NCBI RefSeq assembly: GCF_017304635.1
Contig: NZ_JAFKMA010000004.1
Location: forward strand, 124,001 to 188,000
Origin: Sphingomonas sp.
GTDB taxonomy: Bacteria; Pseudomonadota; Alphaproteobacteria; Sphingomonadales; Sphingomonadaceae
Direction of reading: 5' to 3'
Length of the DNA stretch: 64,000 nucleotides
In this document: positions 6,556 through 15,047 of the stretch, piece by piece
How positions within the stretch are numbered: the first letter of the stretch is position 1
Layout: each line of letters starts with the position of its first letter
The notes under the pieces: model-generated
What the model was told of the DNA's origin: nothing
Seen by the model: only the letters and a program-made list of their open reading frames with translations
Databases searched by the model: none
Translations under genes and position numbers: made by a program

Positions 6556-9500
6556 TCACTCCGCCGCCAGCAGGCTCTCCGCGCCGCCGAGATCGACCGA
6601 CACCAGCCGGCTGACCCCGCGCTCGACCATCGTCACGCCGAACAGGCGGTGCATCCGGCTCATCGTGACGGCGTTGTGGGTGACGATCAGGTAGCGCGTC
6701 CGCGTCTCGCGCGTCATCGCGTCGAGCAGGTCGCAGAACCGTTCGATATTGGCGTCGTCGAGCGGCGCGTCGACTTCGTCCAGCACGCAGATCGGCGCGG
6801 GATTGGTCAGGAACAGCCCGAAAATCAAAGCGACCGCGGTCAGCGCCTGCTCCCCGCCCGACAGCAACGTCAGCGATTGCAGCTTCTTGCCCGGCGGCTG
6901 CGCCATGATCTCCAGCCCGGCCTCCAGCGGATCGTCCGAATCGATCAGCGCCAGATGCGCCTCGCCGCCGTTGAACAGGGTGGTGAACAATCGCCGGAAA
7001 TGCCCGTCGACCGCCTCGAACGCGGCGAGCAGCCGCTGCCGCCCCTCGCGGTTGAGCGTGCCGATCGACCCGCGCAGCTGCGCGACCGCCTGGCCGAGTT
7101 CGTCGCGCTCGGTCGCGGCATCGATCCGCGCGGCGTCGAGCTCGGCGAGTTCGGTTTCGGCGACCAGGTTGACCGGCCCCAGCCGCTCGCGATCGACCAG
7201 CAACTTGTCGTGTTGGACCGATTCGGCTTGCGGATCGCCGACCGTGTCGGTGGCGAAGCCGACGCGCTCGCCGAGCAGGGGCGGCGGGCACTGGAAGCGT
7301 TCGCCCGCCAGGCGGTTCATCTCGATCCGGCGAAGGTCCTGGTTCTCGGCACGCGCCGCCGCCCCGGCCCGCGCCTCGCGCGCGAGCGACAGCGCTTCGG
7401 CGGCGAGCCGGCCGGCCTCGTCCATTGTGCGGACGCGGGCGATGGCGGCGGCTTCGGCCTCGGCGGCGGCCTCGGCGGCGGCGCGGCGGTCGGCCTGGCC
7501 GGCCTCTCCCTCGGCGATCGCGGCGGCGAGTTCGGCGGGACGAGCGGCGGCGGCATCGACCTCGCCCGACAAGTGCGCCTCGCGCTTCGCCATGTCGGCG
7601 ATTCGCTTGGCGGCTTCCCCGGCGCGCGCGCGCCAGCCCTTGGCTTCGGCATCGGCGGCGGCGAGCCGTTCGCGGTCGGCGGCGATGGCGCGATCGACCG
7701 CCGCGCGATCGGCGCGTGCGGTGGCCGCGCCCGCGCGGCGCGCCTCCGCCTCGGCCTGGAGCCGGGCGACCACATCGCGCGTCGCGGCGCCATCGGGCAG
7801 CGCGGCGCGATTGGCCTCGGCACGGGCGAGTTCGGCCGCCGCTTCCTCGACCTCGGCGGTCACGCGGTGGCGGCGCGTGTCGAGATCGGCGCGCTGCGCC
7901 GCGATCCGTTCGAGCTGGGCGGCCGCGCGATCCTCGGCCCGGCTCGCGTCGCGCGCGGCGGTGTCGGCCCGGTCGAGCGCGGTCCGTGCCGCCTGCGCCT
8001 GCGCTCGCGCGGCGGCGATCCGCGCCTCCGCCTCGCCCAGTTCGCCGGCGGCGCGATCGACCGCCGCCTGCGCCGCCGGGCGCGCGTCGTTCAGCTCCGC
8101 GAGGCGATTGATCCGTTCCAGCCGCTCCGCCGCCGCCGCGCCGCTCGCCTTGGCGACATACCCGTCCCAGCGCCGCAGCACGCCGGCGCGGGTCACCAGC
8201 CGCTGCCCGACTGCCAGCGCGCGCCCGTCGTCGCTGTCCGCCACCAGCACCTGCGCCAGCCGCCGCGCCAGCGCCGCCGGCGCCGCGACATGGTCGCCGA
8301 GCCGGTCGAGTCCGCCCGCCGTCGGGTCGTCCGGCAGCGGCTCGGCCCCCGCCCAACAGCGATCGGCCGCGGCGTCCAGCCCGGTTTCGAGATCGTCGCC
8401 CAGCGCCGCCGCCAGCGCGCGCTCATAGCCCGGCGCCGCGCGGACATGGTCGAGCAGGCGGTCGCGCGATGCCGGCCGCGTCGCCTTCTCCAGCGCGGCC
8501 AGTTCGCTGTCGATCGCGACCAGTTCCGCGCGGGCCGCCGCCCGCGCCGCCTCCGCCGTGTCGCGGACCTCCTGCGCCGCGCGCTCGTCGGCATCGGCGG
8601 CGGTGCGCGCCGTCCGCGCCGCCTCGGCCGCGGCCAGCGCGTCGGCGCGTGCCTGCACCGCCGCCGCCCGCTCCACCTGCAACGGCGCGGCGTCGCCGAT
8701 CCGCGCGACCTCCGCCGCCAGCGCCGCCTGGTCGCGCAAGGCGCGCTCGTGCCGCGTCCGCGCCGCCGCCGCCGCCGCTTCCGCCACGCGGACATCGGCG
8801 AGTTCGGCCGCCTGCCGGCTCATCGCCTGCGCCAGCGCGACGTCGGCATCGCGCGCGGCCCGTTCCGCCTCGGCCAGCGTCGCGTCGAGCGCGGGGAGCC
8901 GCGCCGCGCCCGCCGCCGCCCGCCCGCGCAACGCCGTCGCCTCGGCCTCCAGCCGCGCCAGCGCTTCGGCGGCATCGACCGCGAGCGCGCCCTCCCGCGC
9001 GCGATCCTCGCCGATCCGCGCCAGTTGCTGGGCCAGTTCGCCGATCCGCCGTTCCGCCGCCTGATGCTCGGCGCGCAGCCCCGCGAGCCGGTGCGCCGCC
9101 TCCGACGCCGCCTCGCGCGCCGCCATCGCGCTGCTCCGCGCATCGCCGAGCACGTCGGCCGCCGCCGTCTGATGCGCCGCCGCCGCGCGCTGCACCTCGG
9201 CCGCCTCGGCGACCTTCGCTTCGCACGCCGCCGCCTCGGCCTTCGCCACCTCGGCCGCGGCCGACGCGTCGCGCCAGCGGGCGAAGATCATCCGCCCCTC
9301 GGCGATGCGGATCTGCTCGCTCAGCGTGCGGTAGCGTTCGGCCTGCCGCGCCTGCCGCCGCAATGCGTTGGCGCGCGTTTCCTGATCGGCTATGATCTCG
9401 TCGAGCCGCGCGAGATTGGCCTCGGTCGCGCGCAGTTTCTGCTCGGCGTCCTTGCGGCGGACGTGCAGCCCGGCGATCCCGGCCGCTTCCTCCAGCATGG

Positions 9501-9954
9501 CGCGGCGCTCGGCCGGCTTAGCGGAGATGACCGCAGCGATCTTGCCCTGGCTGACCAGCGCGGGCGAGTGCGCGCCGGTCGCGGCGTCGGCGAACAGCAG
9601 GGCGACATCCTTCGCACGCACGTCGCGCCCGTCGATGCGATACGCGCTGCCGGCGCCGCGCTCGATCCGGCGCACCACTTCGGTTTCGGTCCCGTCGATC
9701 TCGGCGAGGATCGACACTTCGGCGAAGTCGCGCGCGGGCCGGCGGTCGGAGCCGGCGAAGATGACGTCGTCCATCCCGGCGCCGCGCAGCGACCGCGCGC
9801 TGGTTTCGCCCATCGTCCAGCGCAGCGCCTCGAGCAGGTTCGACTTGCCGCAGCCGTTGGGGCCGACGACCCCGGTCAGCCCGGGCTCGATGCGCAGGTC
9901 GGCCGGGTCGACGAAGCTCTTGAACCCCGACAGCCGCAGCCGCTTGATCTGCAT
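6556..9954 (-). CDS. smc: Chromosome segregation protein SMC
   Basis: 1132 residues with the canonical SMC layout. The N-terminal ATPase half has Walker A GPNGCGKSNLLEALRW at about residues 30-45. Two long Ala/Arg/Glu-rich coiled coils flank a hinge at about 480-620. The C-terminal half has the ABC signature LLSGGEQALTAVALIF and Walker B PICVLDEVDAPLDD. SMC compacts and aligns newly replicated origins, loading at ParB-parS complexes; parABS lies 37 kb away in this window. The very high Ala content of the coiled coils produces long spurious open frames on the opposite strand. The next gene downstream in transcription is the POT transporter, 139 bp away. Confidence 0.97.
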   Translation of the reverse strand: MQIKRLRLSGFKSFVDPADLRIEPGLTGVVGPNGCGKSNLLEALRWTMGETSARSLRGAGMDDVIFAGSDRRPARDFAEVSILAEIDGTETEVVRRIERGAGSAYRIDGRDVRAKDVALLFADAATGAHSPALVSQGKIAAVISAKPAERRAMLEEAAGIAGLHVRRKDAEQKLRATEANLARLDEIIADQETRANALRRQARQAERYRTLSEQIRIAEGRMIFARWRDASAAAEVAKAEAAACEAKVAEAAEVQRAAAAHQTAAADVLGDARSSAMAAREAASEAAHRLAGLRAEHQAAERRIGELAQQLARIGEDRAREGALAVDAAEALARLEAEATALRGRAAAGAARLPALDATLAEAERAARDADVALAQAMSRQAAELADVRVAEAAAAAARTRHERALRDQAALAAEVARIGDAAPLQVERAAAVQARADALAAAEAARTARTAADADERAAQEVRDTAEAARAAARAELVAIDSELAALEKATRPASRDRLLDHVRAAPGYERALAAALGDDLETGLDAAADRCWAGAEPLPDDPTAGGLDRLGDHVAAPAALARRLAQVLVADSDDGRALAVGQRLVTRAGVLRRWDGYVAKASGAAAAERLERINRLAELNDARPAAQAAVDRAAGELGEAEARIAAARAQAQAARTALDRADTAARDASRAEDRAAAQLERIAAQRADLDTRRHRVTAEVEEAAAELARAEANRAALPDGAATRDVVARLQAEAEARRAGAATARADRAAVDRAIAADRERLAAADAEAKGWRARAGEAAKRIADMAKREAHLSGEVDAAAARPAELAAAIAEGEAGQADRRAAAEAAAEAEAAAIARVRTMDEAGRLAAEALSLAREARAGAAARAENQDLRRIEMNRLAGERFQCPPPLLGERVGFATDTVGDPQAESVQHDKLLVDRERLGPVNLVAETELAELDAARIDAATERDELGQAVAQLRGSIGTLNREGRQRLLAAFEAVDGHFRRLFTTLFNGGEAHLALIDSDDPLEAGLEIMAQPPGKKLQSLTLLSGGEQALTAVALIFGLFLTNPAPICVLDEVDAPLDDANIERFCDLLDAMTRETRTRYLIVTHNAVTMSRMHRLFGVTMVERGVSRLVSVDLGGAESLLAAE

Positions 9955-9990
9955 CGCCGCGCCCCGGCGCCCCCGCTCAGGCGTCCGGCC

Positions 9991-10737
9991 TCACGCGCCG
10001 CGTGCCTTCAGCACCGCTTCGAGCTGCGGCCAGGTGATCGCGTCGACCTTCTCGTCGTCGATGAAGAAGGACGGCGTGCCGGTCACGCCCTTGGCGTTGG
10101 CGGCGTTCATGCCGTCCATGATCTGCTTGACCTTTCCGGCATCGGCCAGGCAGGCGCGCGCCTTATCCTCGGGCAGGCCGCGCTGCTTGAAGAAATCGAC
10201 ATAGCCGAGCAGCGCCGCCCATTCGGTCGCGACCTGCTGCGGCGGTGCCGATTGCAGCTTCTGGAACAGCGCCTGACCTTCGGGGCCGCCCATCTTGTCC
10301 TCGACCGGACCCTGGTTGATGTACATCTGCTCCAGGATCGGGAAGAAGGTCGCCGCCGGGACGCAGGTGCCGAGCAGGGCGGCCGGAATGTCGGGCTGGC
10401 CGTGGACCAGATATTCGCGGAATTCCCAGCTGACCTTGCCGGTCGCGACATAGTTCTTCTCGAGCGGCTGCGTCCCCTCGCGGCCGAACGCGCCGCACAC
10501 CGGGCACGTGCGCGAGCCGTATTCGATCAGCTTGATCGGCGCGTCGGGATTGCCCATCCGCATGCCGCCCTCCGGCGTCTTCACCACCGTCGTCAGCCAG
10601 TCGGTGCCGGCCGGCGCCTTGGCGACGGGCACGCTGCCCGCCGGCGCGCTGGCATTGCCGGAGCCGCCGCTGCCGCCACCGCTACAGGCGGCGGCGAGGA
10701 TCAGCGGGACGGCGGCGAGAAAGCTGCGAAACTGCAT
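9991..10737 (-). CDS. DsbA-like thioredoxin-fold lipoprotein
   Basis: 248 residues. A signal peptide (MQFRSFLAAVPLILAAAC) ends in a lipobox-like LAAAC, so the protein is probably lipidated and periplasmic, with a Gly/Ser/Ala/Pro linker after the Cys. The thioredoxin-fold active site is TCPVC (CxxC) in a YGSRTCPVCGAFG context, followed by a helical insertion and a cis-Pro region (GTPSFFIDDEKV). DsbA/DsbG-like proteins of this type oxidise or isomerise periplasmic thiols. The ATG at 10737 has GGAG 6 nt upstream; the upstream in-frame ATG overlaps that ribosome-binding site. It lies 25 bp after dciA and 36 bp before smc, forming a dciA-dsb-smc run. Confidence 0.88.
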   Translation of the reverse strand: MQFRSFLAAVPLILAAACSGGGSGGSGNASAPAGSVPVAKAPAGTDWLTTVVKTPEGGMRMGNPDAPIKLIEYGSRTCPVCGAFGREGTQPLEKNYVATGKVSWEFREYLVHGQPDIPAALLGTCVPAATFFPILEQMYINQGPVEDKMGGPEGQALFQKLQSAPPQQVATEWAALLGYVDFFKQRGLPEDKARACLADAGKVKQIMDGMNAANAKGVTGTPSFFIDDEKVDAITWPQLEAVLKARGA

Positions 10738-10762
10738 AGGAAACTCCATCGAGAAAAGCGGA

Positions 10763-11326
10763 TCAGCGGACCTTGCCCGCGACGACCAGATTGGTAAGCT
10801 CGTCGCCGACGATCGGCGGTCCGTGCGTCGCGGCGACCCCGGCGGCCAGCGCGCCGAGCACCGCGCGCAGTTCGGGATCGGCGATCGCGCGCAGGCCCTC
10901 GCCGATCCGCGCCGGCGGGGCGATCGCGCGCAGGCTGGGCGGCGCGACCCGCGACGGGCGCGGCGCGACCTGGCCCTGCTTGAGCGTCAGCCGCGCGACC
11001 GCGGCATAGCCGAAGAAACGGTTGACGCGCTCGACGATCTCCGGCGCGATGTGCTGCATCATCGCGGCGTGCGCACCCTTCACGGTCACGGTCAGCACGC
11101 CCTCCGCCTTGCGGCCGGGCGGGAAACGGATCGATTCGGGGGTCGAGACGTCGGCGTAGCGCGGCCCGACGATCTCCGCCCAGCGGGTGACGATGCCCGC
11201 CTGGACGAAGCCGTAGCGCTTGAACGCCGCCCCGCCGACCTGCGGCAGCAGATCGGCGACCGCGCGCGCCGGCCCGCCGCGGGGGCGTTCCTGCTGAGGT
11301 TGCCGGGGGGTCGCGCGCTTGCTCAT
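10763..11326 (-). CDS. dciA: DciA-type replicative helicase loader (DUF721)
   Basis: 187 residues. The N-terminal half carries the DUF721 fold (FKRYGFVQAGIVTRWAEIVGPRYADVS ... LTVTVKGAHAAMMQHIAPEIVERVNRFFGY), the domain that recruits and loads DnaB helicase in bacteria lacking DnaC/DnaI. The C-terminal part is Pro/Ala/Arg-rich and probably disordered. The start at MSKRATP was chosen; an upstream extension would run into the divergent mutY gene, whose GTG lies 27 bp away. The neighbouring genes are smc, dsbA-like and mutY. The gene was recognised from the DUF721 core, and the symbol is inferred. Confidence 0.82.
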   Translation of the reverse strand: MSKRATPRQPQQERPRGGPARAVADLLPQVGGAAFKRYGFVQAGIVTRWAEIVGPRYADVSTPESIRFPPGRKAEGVLTVTVKGAHAAMMQHIAPEIVERVNRFFGYAAVARLTLKQGQVAPRPSRVAPPSLRAIAPPARIGEGLRAIADPELRAVLGALAAGVAATHGPPIVGDELTNLVVAGKVR

Positions 11327-11352
11327 CCGTCCATCCATGCCATAGCCGATGG

Positions 11353-12393
11353 GTGACCGCCAAGCATTCTCCGACACCTGCACCGTCGATCGCCGCCGAC
11401 CTGCTGGTGTGGTACGATGTGCATCGCCGCACGTTGCCGTGGCGGGCATTGCCGGGCGAGACGCCCGACCCGTACCGCGTCTGGCTGTCCGAAGTGATGC
11501 TGCAACAGACCAGCGTGGCGACGGTGACGCCGCGCTTCGCCGCCTGGGTCGCGCGCTGGCCCGATTTCGCGAGCCTGGCGCAAGCGGCCGACGACGACGT
11601 CATGGCGGCATGGGCGGGGCTGGGTTACTATGCCCGCGCGCGCAACCTCGTCGCCTGCGCCAAGGCGGTGGTGGCCGAGCATGCCGGCGCTTTCCCGACG
11701 ACCGAGGCGGCGTTGCGCCGTCTGCCGGGGATCGGCGACTATACCGCCGCCGCCATCGCGGCGATCGCGTTCGACGAAGCGGCGACGGTGGTCGACGCCA
11801 ATGTCGAGCGAGTCGTCGCCCGGCTGTTCCGCGCAGCCGGGAAGCCCGCTGTCCGTGCCGCCGCCGAGACGATCACGCCGTCGGTGCGCGCCGGCGACTT
11901 CGCGCAGGCGATGATGGACCTGGGCTCGGCGATCTGCACCCCGCGCAACCCCCGTTGCCTGCTGTGCCCGCTGAGCAGCCATTGTGCGGCGCGCGGGGCC
12001 GGCGATCAGGAGGCGTACCCGGTCAAGCCGAAGAAGGCCGCGCGCCCGCAACGCTACGGCACGATCTTCTGGGCGCAGGCGGGGGACGCGGTGCTGCTGG
12101 TGCGGCGCCCGCCCAAGGGATTGCTCGGCGGGATGCGCGCGCTGCCGACCGGGCCGTGGGTCGATACCCCGCCGATCCTCGCCGACGCGCCGGTCGCAGC
12201 CGACTGGACGCTGCACAACGCCCACGTTTCGCACGGTTTTACCCATTTCGATCTGCAGCTGGCGCTTGCGAGTGCGCGCGTTGAACGGCATCGTGCACCG
12301 GCGGACGCCATCTGGTGGCCGCTGGAGTCGCTGGGGGAGGCGGGACTGCCGACGGTCTTCGCCAAGGCGGCGGCCATAGTGGGGAGGGGATAG
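11353..12393 (+). CDS. mutY: A/G-specific adenine glycosylase MutY
   Basis: 346 residues. Removes adenine mispaired with 8-oxoguanine. Evidence: the SEVMLQQT motif with catalytic Glu, the helix-hairpin-helix LPGIGDYTAAAI, catalytic Asp in VVDANVERV, and a 4Fe-4S site with the exact spacing C-x6-C-x2-C-x5-C in ICTPRNPRCLLCPLSSHC. The C-terminal NUDIX-like 8-oxoG recognition domain follows (about 225-346). The start is GTG. It is divergent from dciA and is followed immediately, without a gap, by the serine hydrolase gene at 12394. Confidence 0.96.
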   Translation: MTAKHSPTPAPSIAADLLVWYDVHRRTLPWRALPGETPDPYRVWLSEVMLQQTSVATVTPRFAAWVARWPDFASLAQAADDDVMAAWAGLGYYARARNLVACAKAVVAEHAGAFPTTEAALRRLPGIGDYTAAAIAAIAFDEAATVVDANVERVVARLFRAAGKPAVRAAAETITPSVRAGDFAQAMMDLGSAICTPRNPRCLLCPLSSHCAARGAGDQEAYPVKPKKAARPQRYGTIFWAQAGDAVLLVRRPPKGLLGGMRALPTGPWVDTPPILADAPVAADWTLHNAHVSHGFTHFDLQLALASARVERHRAPADAIWWPLESLGEAGLPTVFAKAAAIVGRG

Positions 12394-13731
12394 ATGGTCA
12401 GACTGACGCCGATGGTGGCCGGTTTCACGCTCGCCGCGCTGCTGGCGGGCGGCGCGTTCGCGCAACAGGCGATGGTGACGCCCGCGCCGCAGACGCTGGC
12501 GCCGCCGACGCTCGCCGACCCGCTGCCCGCGACCAAGGCGCTGTTCGACAGCTATGTCGCGACCGGCAAGACGCCCGGCATCGTCGGCGCGTTCGGAGCG
12601 GGCGATCGCCCGACCGTGTTCCTGGCGGCCGGCCGCGTCGCTACCGACCAGGGTGCCGCCCCGGCCGGCCCCGACAGCCTGTGGCGCGTCTATTCGATGA
12701 CCAAGCCGATCACCGCGATGGCGGCGATGATCCTGATCGAGGACGGCAAGCTCAGCCTCGACGAGCCGGTGTCGGACATCCTGCCCGCGTTCAAGACCAT
12801 GCGCGTCCAGCTCAACGAGAACACGATCGAGAGCCGCCCGGCGGTGCGCCCGATCACGATCCGCAACCTGCTGACGCATACCGCCGGGCTCGGCTACACC
12901 ATTATCACCAAGGGGCCGCTGCTCGACTATTACAACCAGAAGGGGATCAACCCGGCGCAGGTTAACGCCGCGCTGGAGGCGGTGTCGCGCAAGACGCGGC
13001 CGGCGACGCTCCAGGAGTTCGCCAACGTCGTGGCGAGTGCGCCGCTGATCGCCGATCCGGGGACCAAGTGGAGCTATTCGATCGGGCTCGACGTGATGGG
13101 CGCGGTGATCGAGAAGGCGAGCGGCATGTCGTTCGACGCGTTCGTCCAGACGCGGATCTTCGACCCGCTCAAGATGCGGTCGAGCTTCTGGACGGTGCCG
13201 CAGAGCGAGATCGGGCGGTTCGCGACCAACTATGCCTTCGCCCCCTCCGGCACGATGATCGCGCTCGATCCCGCGGCGAGCTCGGTCTACCTCTCACCGC
13301 CCAGCTTCCCCTATGGCGGCGCCGGGCTCGTGATGTCGGCGCGCGATTACGACCGCTTCCTGCACATGCTCCAGAATTACGGCGAGCTGGACGGCGTGCG
13401 GATCATGAAGACGGAGACGGCGAAGCTCGCCATGTCCAACCTGTTGCCGCCGGGCGTCGTGTTCGGTGGGCTGGGCGCGGGCACCGGCGGCACGATGAGC
13501 CAGCAGACCGGGTTCGGCGCGGGCGGATCGGTCACGTTGCTCGACATGCCCAATTCGATGGGCGTCGGCACCTATAGCTGGGGCGGGGCGGCGGGCACGA
13601 TCGCCTGGGTCAACCCGGTCCGGCGGATGCGCGGGACGGTGATGGTCAATTACTTCCCCGGCGAGCGCTGGCCGCTGCGCGCCGATACGGCGAAGGCATT
13701 GCAGAGCGACATGGCGTCCTACGCGCGCTAA
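12394..13731 (+). CDS. Serine hydrolase of the beta-lactamase (class C/esterase) family
   Basis: 445 residues with a Sec signal peptide (MVRLTPMVAGFTLAALLAGGAFA). The SxxK nucleophile motif is YSMTKPITAMAAM, and the second motif is KWSYSIGLDVMG (Tyr-x-x/Ser). Near the C-terminus, FGAGGSVT and GWGGAAGT-like segments stand where the KTG box lies in class C enzymes. Such proteins are periplasmic or secreted esterases, D-aminopeptidases or lactone hydrolases rather than true beta-lactamases. The substrate cannot be told. A strong purine-rich ribosome site (GGGGAGGGGA) precedes the ATG, which directly abuts the mutY stop codon. Confidence 0.85.
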   Translation: MVRLTPMVAGFTLAALLAGGAFAQQAMVTPAPQTLAPPTLADPLPATKALFDSYVATGKTPGIVGAFGAGDRPTVFLAAGRVATDQGAAPAGPDSLWRVYSMTKPITAMAAMILIEDGKLSLDEPVSDILPAFKTMRVQLNENTIESRPAVRPITIRNLLTHTAGLGYTIITKGPLLDYYNQKGINPAQVNAALEAVSRKTRPATLQEFANVVASAPLIADPGTKWSYSIGLDVMGAVIEKASGMSFDAFVQTRIFDPLKMRSSFWTVPQSEIGRFATNYAFAPSGTMIALDPAASSVYLSPPSFPYGGAGLVMSARDYDRFLHMLQNYGELDGVRIMKTETAKLAMSNLLPPGVVFGGLGAGTGGTMSQQTGFGAGGSVTLLDMPNSMGVGTYSWGGAAGTIAWVNPVRRMRGTVMVNYFPGERWPLRADTAKALQSDMASYAR

Positions 13732-13741
13732 CAGCGCGGCC

Positions 13742-14626
13742 ATGACCAGCGCGACTCCGCGACCCGGCTTCACCGGCAGCCCGCTCGATCGCGCCGACGC
13801 GATCCGCCACGATCCCGACGCGCTGGCGGCGGCGATGGGCGACTGGCGCGCGCGGCTGCTCGTGCTGAACGATTTCGAGCCCGCCGTCGGCGCCGACGGC
13901 ACGCTCGGCTGGACCAGCCTGGCCGACGCGCCGCTCGATGCCGAACTCGTGCTGCTCGGGCTGATCGACGGCAAGCCGCACTTCGCCGCCTATATCGACG
14001 GGATGCGCGCGCCACCGGGGCGGTCGCCCAATCTGTTCCGCGCGCTCGACCTGCTCCGGCCGGGCGAGGCCGGCACCTATGCCGCCGCGCGCAGCATCCT
14101 CGACTGGCACAGCCGGCACCGTTTCTGCGCCAATTGCGGGCAACCGACCGCGATGATCCGCGCCGGCTGGGCACGGCTATGCAACGCCTGCGGGACCGAG
14201 CATTTCCCGCGCACCGACCCCGTCGTCATCATGATCGCCGACCATGCCGGGCGCGCTCTGGTCGGGCGCGGGCCGCAATGGCCGGCCGGCCGCTACTCGG
14301 CGCTGGCCGGGTTCATGGAGCCGGGCGAATCGATCGAGGAAGCGGTCGCGCGCGAGATCTGGGAGGAAGCGGGAATACGCGTCCATACCGTCCGCTACGT
14401 CGTCAGCCAGCCCTGGCCGTTCCCCTCGCAACTGATGATGGCCTGCATCGCGCAAGCCGAGGACGACGCGCTGACGATCGACCCGAAGGAATTGCAGGAC
14501 GCGATCTGGGTATCGCGCGACGACGTCAAGAAGGCACTGGCCGGCGACCCGTCCGCGCCGTTCCTCTCGCCGCCGCACTACGCGATCGCGCATACCCTGC
14601 TGACGGTATGGGCGAACGAGGAATAA
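13742..14626 (+). CDS. nudC: NAD(+) diphosphatase NudC
   Basis: 294 residues. An N-terminal NUDIX-like domain is followed by a zinc ribbon (FCANCGQP ... LCNACG) and the Nudix box GFMEPGESIEEAVAREIWEEAG, then the SQPWPFPSQLM motif that identifies NADH pyrophosphatases. It hydrolyses NAD(H) to NMN(H) and AMP and can remove NAD caps from RNA. It lies 10 bp after the serine hydrolase, probably in the same transcript as mutY. A large inverted repeat follows 5 bp after the stop codon. Confidence 0.95.
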   Translation: MTSATPRPGFTGSPLDRADAIRHDPDALAAAMGDWRARLLVLNDFEPAVGADGTLGWTSLADAPLDAELVLLGLIDGKPHFAAYIDGMRAPPGRSPNLFRALDLLRPGEAGTYAAARSILDWHSRHRFCANCGQPTAMIRAGWARLCNACGTEHFPRTDPVVIMIADHAGRALVGRGPQWPAGRYSALAGFMEPGESIEEAVAREIWEEAGIRVHTVRYVVSQPWPFPSQLMMACIAQAEDDALTIDPKELQDAIWVSRDDVKKALAGDPSAPFLSPPHYAIAHTLLTVWANEE

Positions 14627-14631
14627 TCCCC

Positions 14632-14737
14632 CGTCATCCTCGCGAAAGCGGGGACCCATCTCCCGGACTATCCACCATCGCGCCGGTGCGTCTGCCGCTC
14701 GCTCAGAAGATGGGTCCCCGCTTTCGCGGGGATGACG
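14632..14737. repeat. Inverted repeat with 30-bp arms and 46-bp spacer
   Basis: Arms at 14632-14661 and 14708-14737 are complementary at 29 of 30 positions. The arms start CGTCATCCTCGCGAAAGCGG, and the mirrored arm ends in GGGGATGACG. Placed directly after the nudC stop, it could act as a transcription terminator, but there is no T-tract and the ends look like those of a small non-autonomous mobile repeat. The element at 24346-24453 has similar CGTCA... ends and may be a related family. Confidence 0.85.
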
Positions 14738-14794
14738 ACTCAGGGTCTGAACCCAACTAGACCACAGCGAGGGCCTTCACTCCGCCGCCGACTT

Positions 14795-14938
14795 GTCATG
14801 TAGGATTTCGCCCGACAGGCTGGACAACGCTCTTTGACATCGCCGTGCCTTTCCTGTGCCAGCCCGAACCCGCGCGCGGATCGGCGTCGGCCCGTATCCG
14901 CGCGGAACACGCTACCCTCGTCAAGTTCGTCAACTTTG
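14795..14938 (+). repeat. Composite repeat R2, copy 1
   Basis: Bounded on the left by a TCATGTAGGATTTCG-type end with CGACAGGCT and GCTCTTTGACATCGCC blocks, and on the right by CTACCCTCGTCAAGTTCGTCAACTTTG. The same blocks occur in the same order, in reverse orientation, at 54123-54259. Related elements are at 31376-31471 and 38014-38123. The middle ~70 bp is not conserved. It lies in the 421-bp gene-free gap between nudC and glmM. Confidence 0.75.
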
Positions 14939-14954
14939 CATCGGCCGGCCGTCA

Positions 14955-15008
14955 ACCGCGACCGCGACCGCGACCGCGACCGCGACCGCGACCGCGACCG
15001 CGACCGCG
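14955..15008. repeat. 6-bp minisatellite, about nine units
   Basis: An uninterrupted run of the hexamer ACCGCG/CGACCG, about nine units over 54 bp. It separates the end of R2 copy 1 from a second copy of its right end. No open frame in this region looks like a protein. Length is likely to vary between strains by slippage. Confidence 0.9.
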
Positions 15009-15017
15009 TCGAAGCGC

Positions 15018-15045
15018 GCTACCCTCGTCAAGTTCGTCAAGTTTG
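15018..15045 (+). repeat. R2 right-end fragment, duplicated
   Basis: GCTACCCTCGTCAAGTTCGT followed by CAAGTTTG repeats the right end of R2 copy 1 (14911-14938) almost exactly. It abuts the glmM stop codon (15048-15050), so the repeat reaches within 2 bp of the gene. Confidence 0.75.
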
Positions 15046-15047
15046 GA

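Noticed and set aside
6649-10797. A plus-strand open frame of 1382 codons opposite smc
   Set aside because: It is a shadow of the Ala/Arg-rich, GC-rich smc gene and its neighbours: low-complexity Arg/Gly/His composition, no domain, and no plausible start.
14955-15008. CRISPR-like array
   Set aside because: Units are 6 bp with no spacers and there are no cas genes.
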